From NCBI RefSeq assembly GCF_002009175.1, contig NZ_CP018047.1, positions 5,828,001-5,892,000 of the forward strand: a DNA stretch of 64,000 nucleotides, in the 5' to 3' direction. This DNA is from Streptomyces niveus (GTDB taxonomy: Bacteria; Actinomycetota; Actinomycetes; Streptomycetales; Streptomycetaceae). Each line of letters starts with the position of its first letter. The first letter of the stretch is position 1. The position numbers and the translations under genes were made by a program. The notes under the pieces are model-generated. The model was given only the letters and a program-made list of their open reading frames with translations. It did no database searches and was not told the origin of the DNA. This document shows positions 1 to 9,182 of this stretch, piece by piece.

Positions 1-626
1 TCCCGCGCGAATTCCAGTACGCGGGCGAGACCTTCGACGAACGGTTCGTCTTCACCGGGCCCTGCATCGCCGAACGCCCCTACCAGGGCACCTGGCAGCC
101 GGCGTCGGCGGACCGGCCGGTGCTGCTGATCTCGCTCGGCACCTCGGCCAGGGGCTGGTCGGAGTTCTTCACGATGGCCATCGAGGCCTTCGGCGACTCC
201 GAGTGGGACGTCCTCATCACCGTCGGTGAGCACACCGACCCCGCCGGCCTCGGGCCGCTGCCCGCGAACGTCGACGTACGGCGGTACGCGCCGCAGCTCG
301 ACGTGCTGCGCCACGCCCGGCTGTTCATCACCCACGGCGGCATGAACAGCACCATGGAGTCGCTGAACAACGGTGTGCCCATGGTGGTCGTGCCGCAGAC
401 GAGCGAGCAGCGGGCCAACGCCCAGCGCGTGGAGGAGCTGGGCCTCGGCCGCCGGCTGGCCAAGGAGGACGTCACGGTGCGGAGCCTGCGCGAGGCCGCG
501 GACCAGGTCACGGGCGACGCGTCGGTGGCCGACAGGGTGCGGGCCATGCGGGAGCGCATGCGCTCCGTCGACGGTCCGGCCATCGCGGCCGACGCCGTCG
601 AGGCGTACCTGGCCCAGCAGAGCTGA
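1..626 (+). CDS. MGT-family glycosyltransferase, 3' part only
   Basis: The gene enters from the left edge (open frame from base 3) and ends at TGA 624-626, so about 207 C-terminal residues are visible. This is the nucleotide-sugar-binding half of a GT-B enzyme. The motif HGGMNSTMESLNNGVPMV followed by PQTSEQ and NA is the donor-binding signature of the MGT (macrolide glycosyltransferase, OleD/OleI-like) family, which moves a sugar from a UDP- or dTDP-sugar to a small-molecule hydroxyl. LISLGTS near the start of the visible part is the usual first strand of this half. Substrate cannot be read from the fragment. It could serve self-resistance or tailoring of a polyketide; the hydrolase downstream is in the same orientation. 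Confidence 0.88.
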   Translation, partial: PREFQYAGETFDERFVFTGPCIAERPYQGTWQPASADRPVLLISLGTSARGWSEFFTMAIEAFGDSEWDVLITVGEHTDPAGLGPLPANVDVRRYAPQLDVLRHARLFITHGGMNSTMESLNNGVPMVVVPQTSEQRANAQRVEELGLGRRLAKEDVTVRSLREAADQVTGDASVADRVRAMRERMRSVDGPAIAADAVEAYLAQQS

Positions 627-675
627 GTACCGTCCCCGTGACGCGGAACCGTGTCACGGGCGGGCCGGCACCGGC

Positions 676-751
676 GTTCGTACGGCCCTGGACTGTTTCC
701 GCGGCATCCTTCGGCATCGGTCGCCCCGGACATGTCCGGGGCCGTACGAAC
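676..751. repeat. Nested inverted repeats in the gap after the glycosyltransferase
   Basis: A perfect 13-base pair of inverted arms (676-688 and 739-751) encloses about 50 bases. Just inside and overlapping the right arm is a perfect 18-base palindrome, CCCCGGACATGTCCGGGG, at 724-741. A short run of CATCGC-type repeats follows at about 753-775. The arrangement could be a terminator for the glycosyltransferase or an operator for the hydrolase starting at 851. There is no T-tract, which is normal for this GC-rich group, so the two roles cannot be separated by eye. Confidence 0.5.
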
Positions 752-850
752 GACATCGCACATCGCGCATCGCACTCGACCGGGCCTCCGGCCTCGCTCC
801 GCGCCGTTCCGACGGCGCCTCCCACCGAACGGGACGGTGACCCGCCAACC

Positions 851-1897
851 ATGGACCACCTGGCAGAACTCAAGGAATTCGCCCGCCTGCACGCACAGGG
901 GCAGGGCATGACGGCCGAGCACGCCACTCGTGTCCTCGCCCGTGTCACCAACGACACCACGGGGGACCCGGACTCCTGGGCCCAGGTGTGGACCGCCGAG
1001 GGCCGGGCCGCCGCCGCCCGCGACGACCTGCTCGACGCGTGCCGGCACTACGCGCTCGCCCGGTTCCCCTACCACGGTGACGCCGATCGCGAGCGTGCCC
1101 AGCGGCTCTGCGTCGACACCTTCGACCAGTGGCGCCGTGACCAGGACGGTATCGAGCGCCTGGAGTTCAAGGACACCGACGGTACGGGCGGCACCATCGC
1201 CTGCTGGGCCGCCGGGCTCGACAGATCCCGCCCGCTGCTGATCGTCATGGGCGGCATCGTCAGCGTCAAGGAGCAGTGGGCGCCGTTGCTGCCCCTGCTG
1301 CGCAAGCTCGGCTTCGCCGCCGTCGTCGCCGAGCTGCCGGGTGTCGGCGAGAACACCGTCACCTACGGCCCGGACTCCTGGCGCACCCTCAGCTTCCTGC
1401 TCGACCGGCTCGCCGACCGTGCCCGGGTCTCCGACACCTCGATGCTCGCCCTCAGCTTCAGCGGTCACCTCGCCCTGCGCGCCGCCGCCGACGACCCGCG
1501 CATCCGCCGCGTCCTCACCGTCGGCGCACCCGTCGCCGACTTCTTCACCGACGAGGCCTGGTGGCCCCGGGTGCCCGGCATCACGACCGACACCCTGCGC
1601 CGCCTCACCGGCAGCGAGGACCTCACCGAACTCCGTCACCGACTGGCGGGGTTCGCGCTCACCCCGGAGCAGCTGAGGCAGGTGCGGATACCCGTCCGGT
1701 ATGTCGCCAGCAGCCGCGACGAGATCATCCCGGACACGGATCAGGCGCTGCTGCGCCGCACGCTCGGCGATGTCCGGTTCAAGACGTTCGACGACGTGCA
1801 CGGTTCGCCCGCCCACCTCGCCGCGATGCGCCGCTGGCTCTTCTCCCAGCTGCTGTGGCTGCGCTTCGTACGCCGCGGCACCCGGTCGGCGTCCTGA
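851..1897 (+). CDS. Alpha/beta hydrolase, FrsA/PKS-hydrolase type
   Basis: This 348-residue protein has a helical N-terminal cap (about residues 1-110) followed by an alpha/beta hydrolase core. Likely catalytic residues are a Ser in ALSFSGH, Asp in SSRDEIIP and His in DDVHGSPAHL. The nucleophile elbow is a degenerate GxSxG (A-L-S-F-S-G), which makes the exact serine uncertain. The layout resembles FrsA/Ayg1-type hydrolases that act on polyketide or fatty-acyl chains by C-C or ester cleavage. Reading continues upstream without a stop to about 638, but the ATG at 851 starts at the conserved helix and lies after the palindromes, so I prefer it. Neighbouring an MGT glycosyltransferase, it may belong to a small specialised-metabolite locus extending left of the window. 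Confidence 0.75.
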   Translation: MDHLAELKEFARLHAQGQGMTAEHATRVLARVTNDTTGDPDSWAQVWTAEGRAAAARDDLLDACRHYALARFPYHGDADRERAQRLCVDTFDQWRRDQDGIERLEFKDTDGTGGTIACWAAGLDRSRPLLIVMGGIVSVKEQWAPLLPLLRKLGFAAVVAELPGVGENTVTYGPDSWRTLSFLLDRLADRARVSDTSMLALSFSGHLALRAAADDPRIRRVLTVGAPVADFFTDEAWWPRVPGITTDTLRRLTGSEDLTELRHRLAGFALTPEQLRQVRIPVRYVASSRDEIIPDTDQALLRRTLGDVRFKTFDDVHGSPAHLAAMRRWLFSQLLWLRFVRRGTRSAS

Positions 1898-1946
1898 TCC
1901 GACGGCCGTCGAGGACGGGTGTCGGTGAGGGCCCGGAGGCCGGCGG

Positions 1947-2297
1947 TCACAGCTCCTCGGCGCGCAGTGCCAGGTCCTGGAGGATGTCCGCCGACGAGAC
2001 TTCCGGGCCGCCGGCGTCGTGGACGCGGGCCAGCGTCACGAAGGCGAGGGTGAACGCCCCGACGAGCTGTTCCACGGCGCCGCCGACCTCCCGGCCGAGC
2101 AGGGCGCTGAGTTCCTCGGGGGTCGCGTCGGCCGGGACCTCGACGCGGGGCATCGTCTCGTTGAGCAGTTCCGTCACGACGCCCATCTCGGCGTCCATGT
2201 CCTGCTCCTGACCGGTGTCCTCCTCAAGCCGGCGCTGCCAGTCACCGGCCTGCGTCAGGATGCCGATCACGCGCTTGAGGACCTCGCTCTGCTCCAT
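1947..2297 (-). CDS. Hypothetical protein, 116 aa
   Basis: A small acidic, helix-rich soluble protein beginning MEQSEVLKRVIGIL and ending near ALRAEEL. I do not recognise a family. There is no signal peptide, membrane segment or cysteine pair. The frame stays open upstream to 2420, but that extension would run into the divergent gene at 2395 and looks unlike coding sequence. The ATG at 2297 is the first plausible start. The strong third-position GC bias supports it being real. It is divergent from the next gene, with 97 bases between the start codons. Confidence 0.7.
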   Translation of the reverse strand: MEQSEVLKRVIGILTQAGDWQRRLEEDTGQEQDMDAEMGVVTELLNETMPRVEVPADATPEELSALLGREVGGAVEQLVGAFTLAFVTLARVHDAGGPEVSSADILQDLALRAEEL

Positions 2298-2394
2298 GCC
2301 GTGAGCATAGGCGGGCGGGCTGGGCCGGGCGGGGACCAGCGTGCGCCGGAGGAGTGAGACGTCCGGGGTCGTAGGCGTCGAATAGGGTTTCCGG

Positions 2395-3417
2395 ATGACA
2401 TCGGCACCACACACATTCACGGACGCCCTCGGTGCGTTCGAGTCCGCCGTGCGCGATCAGGACGGCGAGCGGTTCGACCGGGCCCTCCCGCTTCTCCACC
2501 GGGCGTTCCAGGCGGCGGACCAGGACGAACTCCGCGGCGAGGCAGCCCGGTTGGCCGCGCTCCTTGATCAGGTGCCGCCGGGTCCCCGGGCGGTGACCGC
2601 GGTGCTCGTCGGTGCCTGTGTCGAGCGCGGCGCGGACCCCCTGCCGTGCGCGCCGGGTCTCTTCGCCGCGGTAAGGGAGGCATTCACCGCCGCCCTCGAA
2701 TTCACCGGCCGGTGGACGGCCACCGGCGGCGGCGAGCTGCCCGATCCGGGCGAGGACGAGCTGGGCGACGAGGTGATCGACCGGGTCGGCTTCGAGGCGG
2801 CGCTCGGCTGGTGGACGATGCCCGAGTGGCGCATGGCGTCGCTCGCGTTGCTGAACAGCAAGGCCGTAAGGCGGTGGATCGCCTCCGACGGGGGTGAGTT
2901 GAGGGCACTCGTGGAGCGGGTCCAGGCCGCGGCCGGTGACGCGGGCGAGGAGCTCAAGGGCCTCGTGTACGCGCTCCGCGTGCTCGACGACGAGCCGCTG
3001 GTCGTGCTGCACCGCGCGACGCGCACCGCCTATCTGATGCGGATGACCGGCATCGGCGACAACTTCCAGCTGCACACGCTGGTCGCCGGGGCGCTCATCG
3101 GCGGGCTGCATGTGCCGGGCGACGGCCCGACCCCCGAGGCGGTAGCCATGTGCCGGGACAAGGAGGGGCAGGTCCTCACCGTCGGCACGTACAACCTCTC
3201 GGCCCCCGACGGCAGTTGGATCTGGAACGAGGGGACCCCGTCCGACATCCCCGTCGTGGACGGCGCGCGCCTGCTGGTCCTCGACCCGCCGCCGTACGAA
3301 CGGAGTTGGCCCGCCGGCCGGTACTTCCCCGGGATGAGCGGCGACCTGGTGCTCGAACGCGTCCTCGGCCGGGACGAGGCGGAGAGCTGGTACGCGCGCG
3401 TCGCCGATCCGAAGTAG
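2395..3417 (+). CDS. Hypothetical protein, 340 aa
   Basis: A soluble protein I cannot assign. The N-terminal half (about 1-190) is alpha-helical and rich in Ala, Leu and acidic residues (FESAVRDQDGERFDRALPLL). The C-terminal half has more beta character (EEPLVVLHRATRTAYLM, GSWIWNEGTPSDIPVV). There is no signal peptide or membrane segment and no obvious catalytic motif. No Shine-Dalgarno sequence is visible before the ATG at 2395, so the transcript may be leaderless or nearly so. It stands alone, divergent from the 116-residue gene and 66 bases before the aldo/keto reductase. Confidence 0.75.
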   Translation: MTSAPHTFTDALGAFESAVRDQDGERFDRALPLLHRAFQAADQDELRGEAARLAALLDQVPPGPRAVTAVLVGACVERGADPLPCAPGLFAAVREAFTAALEFTGRWTATGGGELPDPGEDELGDEVIDRVGFEAALGWWTMPEWRMASLALLNSKAVRRWIASDGGELRALVERVQAAAGDAGEELKGLVYALRVLDDEPLVVLHRATRTAYLMRMTGIGDNFQLHTLVAGALIGGLHVPGDGPTPEAVAMCRDKEGQVLTVGTYNLSAPDGSWIWNEGTPSDIPVVDGARLLVLDPPPYERSWPAGRYFPGMSGDLVLERVLGRDEAESWYARVADPK

Positions 3418-3483
3418 CCGAAGCCGATTCCGTCGTCCGCCCCCCTTGCCTTCGAGAGCACTCCAACATCTACCGTTCCGGCC

Positions 3484-4482
3484 ATGGAGACAAGGACGTT
3501 GGGACGCGGCGGCCCCGAGATCGGTCCGCTCGGCTTCGGCTGCTGGGCCGTCGGAGGCGAGTGGCAGGACCGCGACGGCAATCCGCTCGGCTGGGGCAAG
3601 GTGGACGACGAGGAGTCCGTCGCCGCGATCAGGCGGGCGCTGGAACTCGGGGTGACCTTCTTCGACACGGCGGACACCTACGGCGCGGGGCACAGCGAGC
3701 GCGTCCTCGGCCGCGCGATCGCCGGGCGACGGGACGAGGTGGTCATCGCCACCAAGTGGGGCAACTCCTTCGACGAGGCGACGCGCACCGCCACCGGCGC
3801 CGTCACCACCCCCGAGCACGCGCGGCGGGCGCTGACCGCGTCGCTGCGCCGCCTCGGTACGGACCACATCGACCTGTACCAGTTCCACGTCGGCGACGCC
3901 CCCCTCGCGGCAGGGGCCGAACTCCGCGATCTCTGCGAGGAGTTCGTGGCCGAAGGGCTGATCCGAGCCTACGGCTGGAGCACCGACGACCCGGCGCGTG
4001 CGGCGGTCTTCGCGCAAGGGCCGCACTGCGCCGCCGTGCAGCACCAGTGCAACGTGCTGGAGGACGCCCCCGAGATGCTCGACCTGTGCGCGCGGCACGG
4101 ACTGCTCAGCGTCAACCGAGGCCCGCTCGCGATGGGGCTGCTCACCGACAAGACCGGCGCGGGCAGCCGGGGAGCCAAGGGCGACATCAGGGCCGTACCG
4201 CCGTCGTGGCTGCGGTGGTTCGGGCAGGGCGGCGGGGCGCTGCCCGAGTGGGTGGCGCGGGTCGACGCGGTCCGGTCGGTGCTCACCAGCGACGGACGCA
4301 CCCTCGCGCAGGGCGCGCTCGCGTGGCTGTGGGCGCGCAGCGAACTGACCGTCCCGATCCCGGGCTTCCGCTCCGTCGCACAGGTCGAGGAGAACGCGGG
4401 CGCCAGGGAGTCCGGCCCCCTGACCGCGGCGCAAGTCCTGGAGATCAAGGAACTGCTGGCGGCGCCTGTCGACGCGTCCTGA
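3484..4482 (+). CDS. Aldo/keto reductase
   Basis: A 332-residue NADPH-dependent oxidoreductase with a TIM-barrel fold. The catalytic tetrad is visible: Asp61 and Tyr66 in FFDTADTYGAGHSE, Lys91 in IATKWGNS and His137 in YQFHVGD. The length is normal for the family, close to the YajO/Tas-type group that reduces aldehydes and ketones. The physiological substrate cannot be predicted. The start ATG at 3484 directly precedes the conserved first strand (RTLGRGGPEIGPLGFGCW). It is convergent with the PhzF-like gene. Confidence 0.9.
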   Translation: METRTLGRGGPEIGPLGFGCWAVGGEWQDRDGNPLGWGKVDDEESVAAIRRALELGVTFFDTADTYGAGHSERVLGRAIAGRRDEVVIATKWGNSFDEATRTATGAVTTPEHARRALTASLRRLGTDHIDLYQFHVGDAPLAAGAELRDLCEEFVAEGLIRAYGWSTDDPARAAVFAQGPHCAAVQHQCNVLEDAPEMLDLCARHGLLSVNRGPLAMGLLTDKTGAGSRGAKGDIRAVPPSWLRWFGQGGGALPEWVARVDAVRSVLTSDGRTLAQGALAWLWARSELTVPIPGFRSVAQVEENAGARESGPLTAAQVLEIKELLAAPVDAS

Positions 4483-4531
4483 CCCCCGGGCGGGATCAGA
4501 CGGCCCGCCCGGGGATCGGCGGACACACGGG

Positions 4532-5425
4532 TCAGAGCGACGCCGGGATGAGGGCCGCCGTGCCCGACACCCGGACGCGTGCGTCGTCCGGGCGCAGTTC
4601 CACCGTCAGGACTCCCGGCCGGCCCATGTCCACGCCCTGGTGGAGCGTGAGCACCGACGCCTCGGGTACGAGGCCGAGTTCACGCGCGTACGCCCCGAAC
4701 GCCGCCGCCGCGGCTCCCGTCGCCGGGTCCTCCACCACGCCGCCCACCGGGAACGGGTCGCGTACGTGGAAGACGTCCGCCGACTCGCGCCACACCAGCT
4801 GGACCGTGGTCAGGTCCAGCCGGTGCATCAGCGCTTCGAGGCGGACGAAGTCGTAGTCCAGGTCCGCCAGCCGGGCGCGGGTCGCCGCGCCGACGACGAG
4901 GTGGCGGGCGCCGCCGTACGCGATGCGCGAGGGCAGGGCCGGGTCGAGATCGCCGGCCGGCCAGCCGAGCGCGTCCAGCGCCTCGGCGAGGTCGGCGCCG
5001 GCGACGTCCTCGACGTGCGGCTCGACGCTGGTGAGCGTGGCGCGCGGCGCGCCGCCGTCCCCGCCGGCGGTGACCGTCACGGGTACGGTCCCGGCGCGCG
5101 TCTCGAAGACCAGGTCACCCGCGCCGATCCGCTCCGCCAGCGCGACCGCGGTGGCGACGGTGGCGTGCCCGCAGAACGGGACCTCGGCCTTCGGGCTGAA
5201 GTACCTGATCGTGAAGGCCCGCCCCGGCTCACCGGCGCCGTCCGGGGCCGCCGTCAGGAAGGCCGACTCGCTGTACCCGAGGTCGGCGGCGATCGCGAGC
5301 ATCGCGTCGTCCGTGAGCCCGGCGGCGTCGAGCACGACCCCGGCGGGGTTGCCGCCGGCGGGATCGGCCGAGAAGGCGGTGTAGCGCAGGACTTCGCCGG
5401 TCGGTGTGGCGTCGGATTCGCTCAT
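4532..5425 (-). CDS. PhzF-family isomerase/epimerase-like protein
   Basis: A 297-residue member of the PhzF (phenazine biosynthesis-like) family, built from two diaminopimelate-epimerase-like halves. The acid/base glutamate of the family is present as Glu53 in LGYSESAFL. The second-half signature DPATGAAAAAFGAY and the CGHATVATA motif are also present. Known relatives catalyse isomerisation in phenazine synthesis, but most chromosomal copies have no known substrate and no phz genes are near. A GTG 15 bases upstream (5440) could add five residues. The ATG at 5425 gives the normal N-terminus. It is followed on the same strand by nothing and preceded by the SDR gene, 45 bases away. Confidence 0.87.
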   Translation of the reverse strand: MSESDATPTGEVLRYTAFSADPAGGNPAGVVLDAAGLTDDAMLAIAADLGYSESAFLTAAPDGAGEPGRAFTIRYFSPKAEVPFCGHATVATAVALAERIGAGDLVFETRAGTVPVTVTAGGDGGAPRATLTSVEPHVEDVAGADLAEALDALGWPAGDLDPALPSRIAYGGARHLVVGAATRARLADLDYDFVRLEALMHRLDLTTVQLVWRESADVFHVRDPFPVGGVVEDPATGAAAAAFGAYARELGLVPEASVLTLHQGVDMGRPGVLTVELRPDDARVRVSGTAALIPASL

Positions 5426-5470
5426 GCGCGTGCCAACCACGCGGGGCGGGCGTCCATTCCCCGCCGGAAC

Positions 5471-6226
5471 TCAGCCCCGCCCGATGAACGGCATCGTCGT
5501 CGCCAGCACCGTCGCGAACTGGATGTTCGCCTCCAGCGGCAGCTCCGCCATGTGCAGCACCGTCGTCGCCACGTCCGCCGCGTCCATCACCGGCTCCACC
5601 GCCAGCTCGCCGTTGGCCTGCCGGACGCCCCGCCGCATGCGCTGCGTCATGTCGGTGGCCGCGTTGCCGATGTCGATCTGGCCGCACGCGATGCGGTACG
5701 GACGGCCGTCCAGGGACAGCGACTTGGTGAGGCCCGTGAGCGCGTGCTTCGTCGCCGTGTACGCCACCGACTCCGGGCGTGGCGCGTGCGCCGAGACCGA
5801 CCCGTTGTTGATGATCCGGCCGCCCTGCGGATCCTGGTCCTTCATCAGCCGGTACGCCCCCTGCGCGCACAGGAACGAGCCCGTCAGATTGGTGTCGACG
5901 ACCTTGCGCCAGGCGGAGTAGGGCAGTTCCTCCAGCGGTACCCCGCCGGGGCCGAACGTGCCCGCGTTGTTGAAGAGGAAGTCGATCCGGCCGTACCGCT
6001 CGCGGACCGTGTCGAAGAGCGCGTCCACGTCCTCGGGCCGCGCCACGTCGGTCGGTACGCAGACCAGGTCCGCGTCCGGCGCCAGCGCCGCCGTCTCCGC
6101 CAGGCGCTCCGCCTTGCGTCCCGCGAGCACCACCGACCAGCCCGCCCCGGCCAGGGCGAGCGAGACGCCCCGTCCGATGCCCGAACCCGCTCCCGTCACC
6201 ACGGCGATCTTCCGCACAGCACTCAT
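5471..6226 (-). CDS. Short-chain dehydrogenase/reductase
   Basis: A classical 251-residue SDR. The cofactor motif TGAGSGIG is at residues 11-18, NNAG at 86-89, and the catalytic Ser143, Tyr156 and Lys160 lie in [10 protein letters not shown] and YTATK. A basic residue after the second strand ([10 protein letters not shown]) suggests NADP(H). The substrate is unknown. The gene lies 45 bases upstream of the PhzF-like gene on the same strand, so the two may be cotranscribed. It is divergent from phoD. Confidence 0.9.
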   Translation of the reverse strand: MSAVRKIAVVTGAGSGIGRGVSLALAGAGWSVVLAGRKAERLAETAALAPDADLVCVPTDVARPEDVDALFDTVRERYGRIDFLFNNAGTFGPGGVPLEELPYSAWRKVVDTNLTGSFLCAQGAYRLMKDQDPQGGRIINNGSVSAHAPRPESVAYTATKHALTGLTKSLSLDGRPYRIACGQIDIGNAATDMTQRMRRGVRQANGELAVEPVMDAADVATTVLHMAELPLEANIQFATVLATTMPFIGRG

Positions 6227-6367
6227 GGGCCCGCAGCGTACGGGAGGAGGAGCGCGCACGGGGAACTCATCGGGCCGACATCCCGATGTTGTGTACCCGA
6301 CAACGATCGGACGTCGTGTACGGCTGCACTTCCTCTGACAACTGCCGTCAGGGGAGGGGCACATCAC

Positions 6368-8029
6368 ATGACACCCGTACGTACAGGTACGCCCGCCGAC
6401 CGGACCGCCACCGCGCACTCGCCCGAGTTGCGGGCCGCCGCGGCCCACCTCGGCCGTCGCAGGTTCCTCACCGTCACCGGCGCCGCCGCCGCGCTCGCCT
6501 TCGCCGTCAACCTGCCCACCGCGGGCACCGCGAGCGCCGCCGAGCTGGACGCCGCGAAGATCAAGAGCGACCCCTTCACGCTCGGCGTCGGCTCCGGCGA
6601 CCCGCAGCCCGCGTCCGTACTGCTCTGGACCCGCCTCGCGCCCAGCCCGTACGAGTCCGACAGCGGTCTGCCCAGGAACAGGGTCTCCGTACGCTGGGAG
6701 GTCTCCCACGACGAGCGGTTCACCCGGATCGTCAGACGTGGCACCGCCACCGCCCACCCCGAGTTCGACCACAGCGTCCATGTCGAGGTCCCCGGCCTCG
6801 ACGCGGACCGCTTCTACTTCTACCGCTTCCGCGCCGGAACGTGGATCAGCCCGGTCGGCCGCACCCGCACCGCCCCCGCGCGCTCCGCGGACATCGGGGA
6901 ACTGAAGCTCGCCGCCGTCTCCTGCCAGGCGTACCACGACGGGTACTTCACCGCGTACAGGCACCTGGCCGCCGAGGACCTCGATGTCGTCATCCACCTC
7001 GGCGACTACCTGTACGAGTACGCCGTGACGGCCGTGGGCGGCGCCCGCAACTACACCGACCGGCGACTGCCCGCCCACTACAACCGCGAGACGATCACGC
7101 TGGAGGACTACCGGCTGCGTTACGGGCTGTACAAGTCCGACCCGGACCTGATGGCCGCGCACGCCGCGCACCCGTTCATCGTGACGTGGGACGACCACGA
7201 GACCGAGAACAACTACGCGGACGAGACACCCGAGAACGACGTACCGCCCGAGGAGTTCCTGCTCCGCAGGGCCGCCGCCTACCGCGCCTACTGGGAGAAC
7301 CAGCCGCTGCGCACCCCGCAGCAGCCCGAAGGCCCCGACATGCAGCTCTACCGCCGGCTCCACTTCGGGCGCCTCGCCCAGTTCGACATCCTCGACACCC
7401 GCCAGTACCGCTCCAACCAGGCGTACGGGGACGGCTGGCAGGTCCCCGGGCCGGAGTCCGAGGACCCGACACGCACCATGACCGGCGAGACACAGGAGCG
7501 TTGGCTGCTGAACGGCTGGCGGCAGTCCCGCGCGATCTGGAACGTGGTGCCGCAGCAGGTGACGTTCGCGCAGCGCCGTGACGTGCCCCGGCCGGACTTC
7601 AAGCTGTCGATGGACGGCTGGGACGGCTACCCGGCCTCCCGCAGGCGGATCCTGGACGGCGCCGAGGCGGCCGGCCTCGACAATCTGATGGTGCTCACCG
7701 GCGACGTGCACGTCGGCTACGGCTTCGACCTCAAGGCCGACTTCAACGACCCCGGCTCCCGCACCGTCGGCACCGAGATCGTCGCCACGTCCATCGCCAG
7801 CGGCAAGGACGGCGCTGACAAGCCGGCCAACTGGGACAACCTCACCACCGCCAATCCGCACATGAAGTTCTACAACGGGCGGCGCGGCTATGTGACCGTC
7901 ACGCTCGGCAGGCAGGAGGCGCGCGCCGACTTCAAGACGGTGTCCGCCGTCACGACACCCGGCGCGCCCCTCTCGACGGCCGGGTCCTTCGTGACGGAGG
8001 CCGGTGACCCTGGTCTCAAGCCCGTCTGA
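6368..8029 (+). CDS. phoD: Alkaline phosphatase D, Tat-secreted
   Basis: A 553-residue secreted phosphodiesterase/phosphatase of the PhoD family that releases phosphate from phosphate esters outside the cell. A twin-arginine signal is clear: GRRRFLTV at residues 29-36, a hydrophobic stretch, and a likely cut after TASA at residue 57. Metal-binding motifs of the PhoD metallophosphatase domain follow: [31 protein letters not shown] and [12 protein letters not shown]. The family needs iron and calcium and folds before export, in keeping with the Tat signal. The ATG at 6368 has a good Shine-Dalgarno (GGGGAGGGG at about 6350). PhoP control is known for relatives, but I could not find a convincing PHO box here. 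Confidence 0.95.
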   Translation: MTPVRTGTPADRTATAHSPELRAAAAHLGRRRFLTVTGAAAALAFAVNLPTAGTASAAELDAAKIKSDPFTLGVGSGDPQPASVLLWTRLAPSPYESDSGLPRNRVSVRWEVSHDERFTRIVRRGTATAHPEFDHSVHVEVPGLDADRFYFYRFRAGTWISPVGRTRTAPARSADIGELKLAAVSCQAYHDGYFTAYRHLAAEDLDVVIHLGDYLYEYAVTAVGGARNYTDRRLPAHYNRETITLEDYRLRYGLYKSDPDLMAAHAAHPFIVTWDDHETENNYADETPENDVPPEEFLLRRAAAYRAYWENQPLRTPQQPEGPDMQLYRRLHFGRLAQFDILDTRQYRSNQAYGDGWQVPGPESEDPTRTMTGETQERWLLNGWRQSRAIWNVVPQQVTFAQRRDVPRPDFKLSMDGWDGYPASRRRILDGAEAAGLDNLMVLTGDVHVGYGFDLKADFNDPGSRTVGTEIVATSIASGKDGADKPANWDNLTTANPHMKFYNGRRGYVTVTLGRQEARADFKTVSAVTTPGAPLSTAGSFVTEAGDPGLKPV

Positions 8030-8073
8030 CACACGTCAGTTGACGGACAGTCGGTTCGTGAACTGACGAGCCG

Positions 8074-9111
8074 TCAAGAAGGCTCGTCCACCGGGTAGCG
8101 GACGCCGACGCGGTCACGTACCGCGTCGAGCGTCCGCATCACCGCCAGACTGCCCTCCAGCGGCACCAGCGGCGACTGGGTCTCGCCGGCCCGCAGACAC
8201 CGCGTCACCTCGGCCGCCTCGTGCTGCATGCCCTCCAACGGGCTCTCCACCGTGTGCTGTTCGGGATCACGCCCGTCCCGGCGGAGCACAAAGGAGTCCG
8301 GCGCGAAGAAGCCGCTCGGCAGCTCGATCCGGCCCGCCGTGCCGGTCACCGTCGCCGTCGACGGAGTCGCGGCCGTCACGGAACAGCTCAGCAGCGCCGT
8401 CGCGCCGGACTCCCAGCCCAGCAGCATCCCCGTGTTGAGATCCACGCCCTCGGGGGAGAGGAGAGCGTCGGCCTGTACGCGGTCGGGCTCGCCCAGGATC
8501 AGCTGCGCGAACGACACGGGGTAGACCCCGAGGTCCAGCAGCGCGCCGCCGCCGAGCGCCGGATCGCGCAGCCGGTGCTCCGGACCGAAGGGGCCCTGGA
8601 GCCCGAAGTCCGCCTGGATCGTGCGGACTTCGCCGATGGCGCCGTCCGCGATCAGCTCCGTCATGCGCCGGACGACCGGACTGCAGTACATCCACATGGC
8701 TTCCATCAGGAAGAGATCCCGCTCACGCGCGAGCGCCACCAGCTCACGCGCCTCGCGCGAGTTGAGTGTGAACGCCTTCTCGCAGAGAACCGCCTTTCCC
8801 GCCTCCAGGGCCAGCCCCGCGGCGGCGCGGTGCGCGGAGTGCGGCGTCGCGACGTACACCACGTCCACCTCCGGGTCGGCGACGAGCCCGGCCCAGTCGC
8901 CGTACGCCCGCGGGATGTCGAACCGGTCGGCGAACGCCTTCGCCGACGCCTCACCGCGCGAGGCCACGGCGACGACCTCGGCGCCCGGCAGACTCCCCAC
9001 GTCCCCGGCGAACCTCGCCGCGATCCCGCCCGTCGCCAGGACGCCCCAGCGCACCGGGCGCCCGCCGCCGGCCTCGCCCGCTCCGCCGTCTCCGTCACGT
9101 TCCGCCGTCAT
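8074..9111 (-). CDS. Gfo/Idh/MocA-family oxidoreductase
   Basis: A 345-residue NAD(P)-dependent oxidoreductase. After a Gly-rich leader of about 18 residues the Rossmann fold begins (RWGVLATGGIAARFAGDV). The cofactor-contact motif CEKAF (in place of the common CEKP) lies around residue 110. The C-terminal alpha/beta domain contains GGGALLDLGVYPVS, which resembles trans-dihydrodiol dehydrogenase-like members acting on sugars or cyclic alcohols. A Shine-Dalgarno (AAGGGGC) precedes the ATG at 9111. It is divergent from the Bcr/CflA exporter gene, with about 70 bases between. Substrate unknown. Confidence 0.88.
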   Translation of the reverse strand: MTAERDGDGGAGEAGGGRPVRWGVLATGGIAARFAGDVGSLPGAEVVAVASRGEASAKAFADRFDIPRAYGDWAGLVADPEVDVVYVATPHSAHRAAAGLALEAGKAVLCEKAFTLNSREARELVALARERDLFLMEAMWMYCSPVVRRMTELIADGAIGEVRTIQADFGLQGPFGPEHRLRDPALGGGALLDLGVYPVSFAQLILGEPDRVQADALLSPEGVDLNTGMLLGWESGATALLSCSVTAATPSTATVTGTAGRIELPSGFFAPDSFVLRRDGRDPEQHTVESPLEGMQHEAAEVTRCLRAGETQSPLVPLEGSLAVMRTLDAVRDRVGVRYPVDEPS

Positions 9112-9182
9112 AAATGCCCCTTACACAAAAAAGGTCACGACCACTCGGCCCGAGCTGAGAGCATAGGGAGGGTTTCAACTAC

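Noticed and set aside
80..1816. A long open frame on the minus strand under the hydrolase and glycosyltransferase
   Set aside because: High-GC DNA keeps antisense frames open. Its protein is low-complexity (Gly/Val/Glu/Arg) with no domain, whereas the plus-strand frames show clear motifs.
2242..4434. A 730-residue antisense frame over two genes
   Set aside because: It is the shadow of the hypothetical gene and the aldo/keto reductase; no conserved motif, and it runs through both.
6287..6325. Possible PHO box upstream of phoD (two GTGTAC pieces)
   Set aside because: The pieces are about 25 bases apart and do not fit the 11-base direct-repeat pattern around GTTCACC, so PhoP control is not supported by sequence alone.
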